The notes below the pieces were generated by a model. The model ran no database searches and was not told the origin of the DNA. It saw nothing but the letters and a program-made list of their open reading frames with translations. This document shows positions 61,350-64,000 of a stretch of 64,000 bases of DNA, one piece after another (the first letter of the stretch is position 1; every line of letters begins with the position of its first letter). Origin of the DNA: Rutidosis leptorrhynchoides (Eukaryota > Streptophyta > Magnoliopsida > Asterales > Asteraceae); NCBI RefSeq assembly GCF_046630445.1, contig NC_092340.1, positions 366,815,001 through 366,879,000 of the forward strand, in the 5' to 3' direction. The translations under genes and the position numbers were made by a program.

Positions 61350-64000
61350 TGAAATGTCCCGTTCTTATTGATTAAAAATGTTCCATATTAATTGATTTCG
61401 TTGCGAGGTTTTGACCTCTATATGAGACGTTTTTCAAAGACTGCATTCATTTTAAAACAAACCATAACCTTTATTTCATCAATAAAGGTTTAAAAAGCTT
61501 TACGTAGATTATCAAATAATGATAATCTAAAATATCCTGTTTACACACGACCATTACATAATGGTTTACAATACAAATATGTTACAACAAAATAAGTTTC
61601 TTGAATGCAGTTTTTACACAATATCATACAAGCATGGACTCCAAATCTCGTCCTTATTTAAGTATGCGACAGCGGAAGCTCTTAATAATCACCTGAGAAT
61701 AAACATGCTTAAAACGTCAACAAAAATGTTGGTGAGTTATAGGTTTAACCTATATATATCAAATCATAATAATAGACCACAAGATTTCATATTTCAATAC
61801 ACATCCCATACATAGAGATAAAAATCATTCATATGGTGAACACCTGGTAACCGACATTAACAAGATGCATATATAAGAATATCCCCATCATTCCGGGACA
61901 TCCTTCGGATATGATATAAATTTCGAAGTACTAAAGCATCCGGTACTTTGGATGGGGTTTGTTAGGCCCAATAGATCTATCTTTAGGATTCGCGTCAATT
62001 AGGGTGTCTGTTCCCTAATTCATAGATTACCAGACTTAATAAAAAGGGGCATATTCGATTTCGATAATTCAACCATAGAATGTAGTTTCACGTACTTGTG
62101 TCTATTTTGTAAATCATTTATAAAACCTGCATGTATTCTCATCCCAAAAATATTAGATTTTAAAAGTGGGACTATAACTCACTTTCACAGATTTTTACTT
62201 CGTCGGGAAGTAAAACTTGACCACTGGTTGATTCACGAACCTATAACAATATATACATATATATCAAAGTATGTTCAAAATATATTTACAACACTTTTAA
62301 TATATTTTGATGTTTTAAGTTTATTAAGTCAGCTGTCCTCGTTAGTACCCTACAACTAGTTGTCCACAGTTAGATGTACAGAAATAAATCGATAAATATT
62401 ATCTTGAATCAATCCACGACCCAGTGTATACGTATCTCAGTATTGATCACAACTCAAACTATATATATTTTGGAATCAACCTCAACCTTGTATAGCTAAC
62501 TCCAACATTCACATATAGAGTGTCTATGGTTGTTCCGAAATATATATAGATGTGTCGACATGATAGGTCGAAACATTGTATACGTGTCTATGGTATCTCA
62601 AGATTACATAATATACAATACAAGTTGATTAAGTTATGGTTGGAATAGATTTGTTACAAATTTTCACGTAGCTAAAATGAGAAAAATTATCCAATCTTGT
62701 TTTACCCATAACTTCTTCATTTTAAATCCGTTTTGAGTGAATCAAATTGCTATGGTTTCATATTGAACTCTATTTTATGAATCTAAATAGAAAAAGTATA
62801 GGTTTATTGTCGGAAAAATAAGTTACAAGTCGTTTTTGTAAAGGTAGTCATTTCAGTCGAAAGAACGACGTCTAGATGACCATTTTAGAAAACATACTTC
62901 CACTTTGAGTTTAACCATAATTTTTGGATATAGTTTCATGTTCATAATAAAAATCATTTTCTCAGAATAACAACTTTTAAATCAAAGTTTATCATAGTTT
63001 TTAATTAACTAACCCAAGACAGCCCGCGGTGTTCCTACGACGGCGTAAATCCGGTTTTACGGTGTTTTTCGTGTCTCCAGGTTTTAAATCATTAAGTTAG
63101 CATATCATATAGATATAGAACATGTGTTTAGTTGATTTTAAAAGTCAAGTTAGAAGGATTAACTTTTGTTTGCGAACAAGTTTAGAATTAACTAAACTAT
63201 GTTCTAGTGATTACAAGTTTAAACCTTCGAATAAGATAGCTTTATATGTATGAATTGAATGATGTTATGAACATCATTACTAAATTAAGTTCCTTGGATA
63301 AACCTACTGGAAAAGTGAAAAATGGATCTAGCTTCAACGGATCCTTGGATGGCTTGAAGTTCTTGAAGCAGAATCATGACACGAAAACAAGTTCAAGTAA
63401 GATCATCACTTGAAATAAGATTGTTATAGTTATAGAAATTGAACCAAAGTTTGAATATGATTATTACCTTGTATTAGAATGATAACCTACTGTAAGAAAC
63501 AAAGATTTCTTGAGGTTGGATGATCACCTTACAAGATTGGAAGTGAGCTAGCAAACTTGAAAGTATTCTTGATTTTATGTAACTAGAACTTGTAGAATAT
63601 ATGAAGAACACTTAGAACTTGAAGATAGAACTTGAGAGAGATCAATTAGATGAAGAAAATTGAAGAATGAAAGTGTTTGTAGGTGTTTTTGGTCGTTGGT
63701 GTATGGATTAGATATAAAGGATATGTAATTTTGTTTTCATGTAAATAAGTCATGAATGATTACTCATATTTTTGTAATTTTATGAGATATTTCATGCTAG
63801 TTGCCAAATGATGGTTCCCACATGTGTTAGGTGACTCACATGGGCTGCTAAGAGCTGATCATTGGAGTGTATATACCAATAGTACATACATCTAAAAGCT
63901 GTGTATTGTACGAGTACGAATACGGGTGCATACGAATAGAATTGTTGATGAAACTGAACGAGGATGTAATTGTAAGCATTTTTGTTAAGTAGAAGTATTT
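61350..64000 (-). repeat. Element B' 5' LTR, cut by the window edge
   Basis: Matches 51644-54294 at an offset of 9706. About 600 bp (the U3 start) lie outside the window. Confidence 0.92.

Larger units (their letters stand above)
51644..64000 (-). mobile_element. Element B': Tekay-like chromovirus with two extra ORFs, cut by the window edge
   Basis: 3' LTR 51644-54893, internal region 54894-61349, 5' LTR from 61350 running off the window. Gag-pol, F-box and acidic ORFs are all open, so it looks whole as far as seen. About 13 differences by eye across 2.65 kb of comparable LTR (about 0.5%) suggest an insertion about 0.2 million years old at usual rates. It lies inside the A 5' LTR, so it is younger than A. 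The left flank is TGGAC; the matching right flank is not visible. Confidence 0.92.

Noticed and set aside
1-64000. CRISPR arrays, bacterial operons, rRNA or functional tRNA genes
   Set aside because: None seen. The tRNA-like A and B boxes found belong to SINEs, and the sequence is plant nuclear DNA with introns.

Overview
The window is nuclear DNA of a flowering plant. Five host genes are split by GT-AG introns and encode proteins with clear Arabidopsis-type relatives; the rest is mostly LTR retrotransposons with a methionine-tRNA primer site. The LTR ends (TGTAGTGACCC, TGTAGCGACCC, TGTAACAACCC types) look like those I associate with the daisy family (Asteraceae). That placement is recollection, not proof.

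Gene-rich left half (1-29.6 kb): the 3' part of an ER lumen retention receptor (ERD2 type, +, 1-1090); an ankyrin/PGG membrane protein (-, 1355-4280); a VPS38/UVRAG-type subunit of the vacuolar PI3-kinase complex (-, 5244-7635); a small mitochondrial LYR-motif protein (+, 18226-20818); and a single-exon PWWP-domain chromatin protein with a 5'UTR intron (-, 24800-28084). Introns and spacers hold two tRNA-derived SINEs, a Mutator-like element with a 9-bp target duplication, a Harbinger-like MITE, two palindromic MITEs, a solo LTR (E, 21023-24035) and a very young gag-only LTR element (D, 8689-17356). D sits in the shared upstream region of VPS38 and the LYR gene.

Nested right half (29.6-64 kb): a truncated old LTR (C) is interrupted by a Ty3/gypsy element (A, minus). 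A is interrupted twice by copies of a second family, B: one plus-strand copy (32570-45987) and one minus-strand copy, B' (51644 to beyond the window). B and B' are chromovirus (Tekay-like) elements with a C-terminal chromodomain. Upstream of gag-pol both carry two extra sense ORFs: an acidic disordered protein of about 200 residues and a 227-residue F-box protein resembling plant At2g35280-type F-box proteins. Both extra ORFs are open in both copies, and the F-box differences are mostly silent.

The F-box-bearing retrotransposon is the strongest candidate for something undescribed. Other points of interest are a hairpin with changed but still paired arms just upstream of the polypurine tract in unrelated families, an LTR sequence block shared by four families, and paired GC-rich palindromes at about 20-bp pitch in the LTRs of two families. 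B joins two different parts of A without a target duplication, which suggests recombination between two B insertions.
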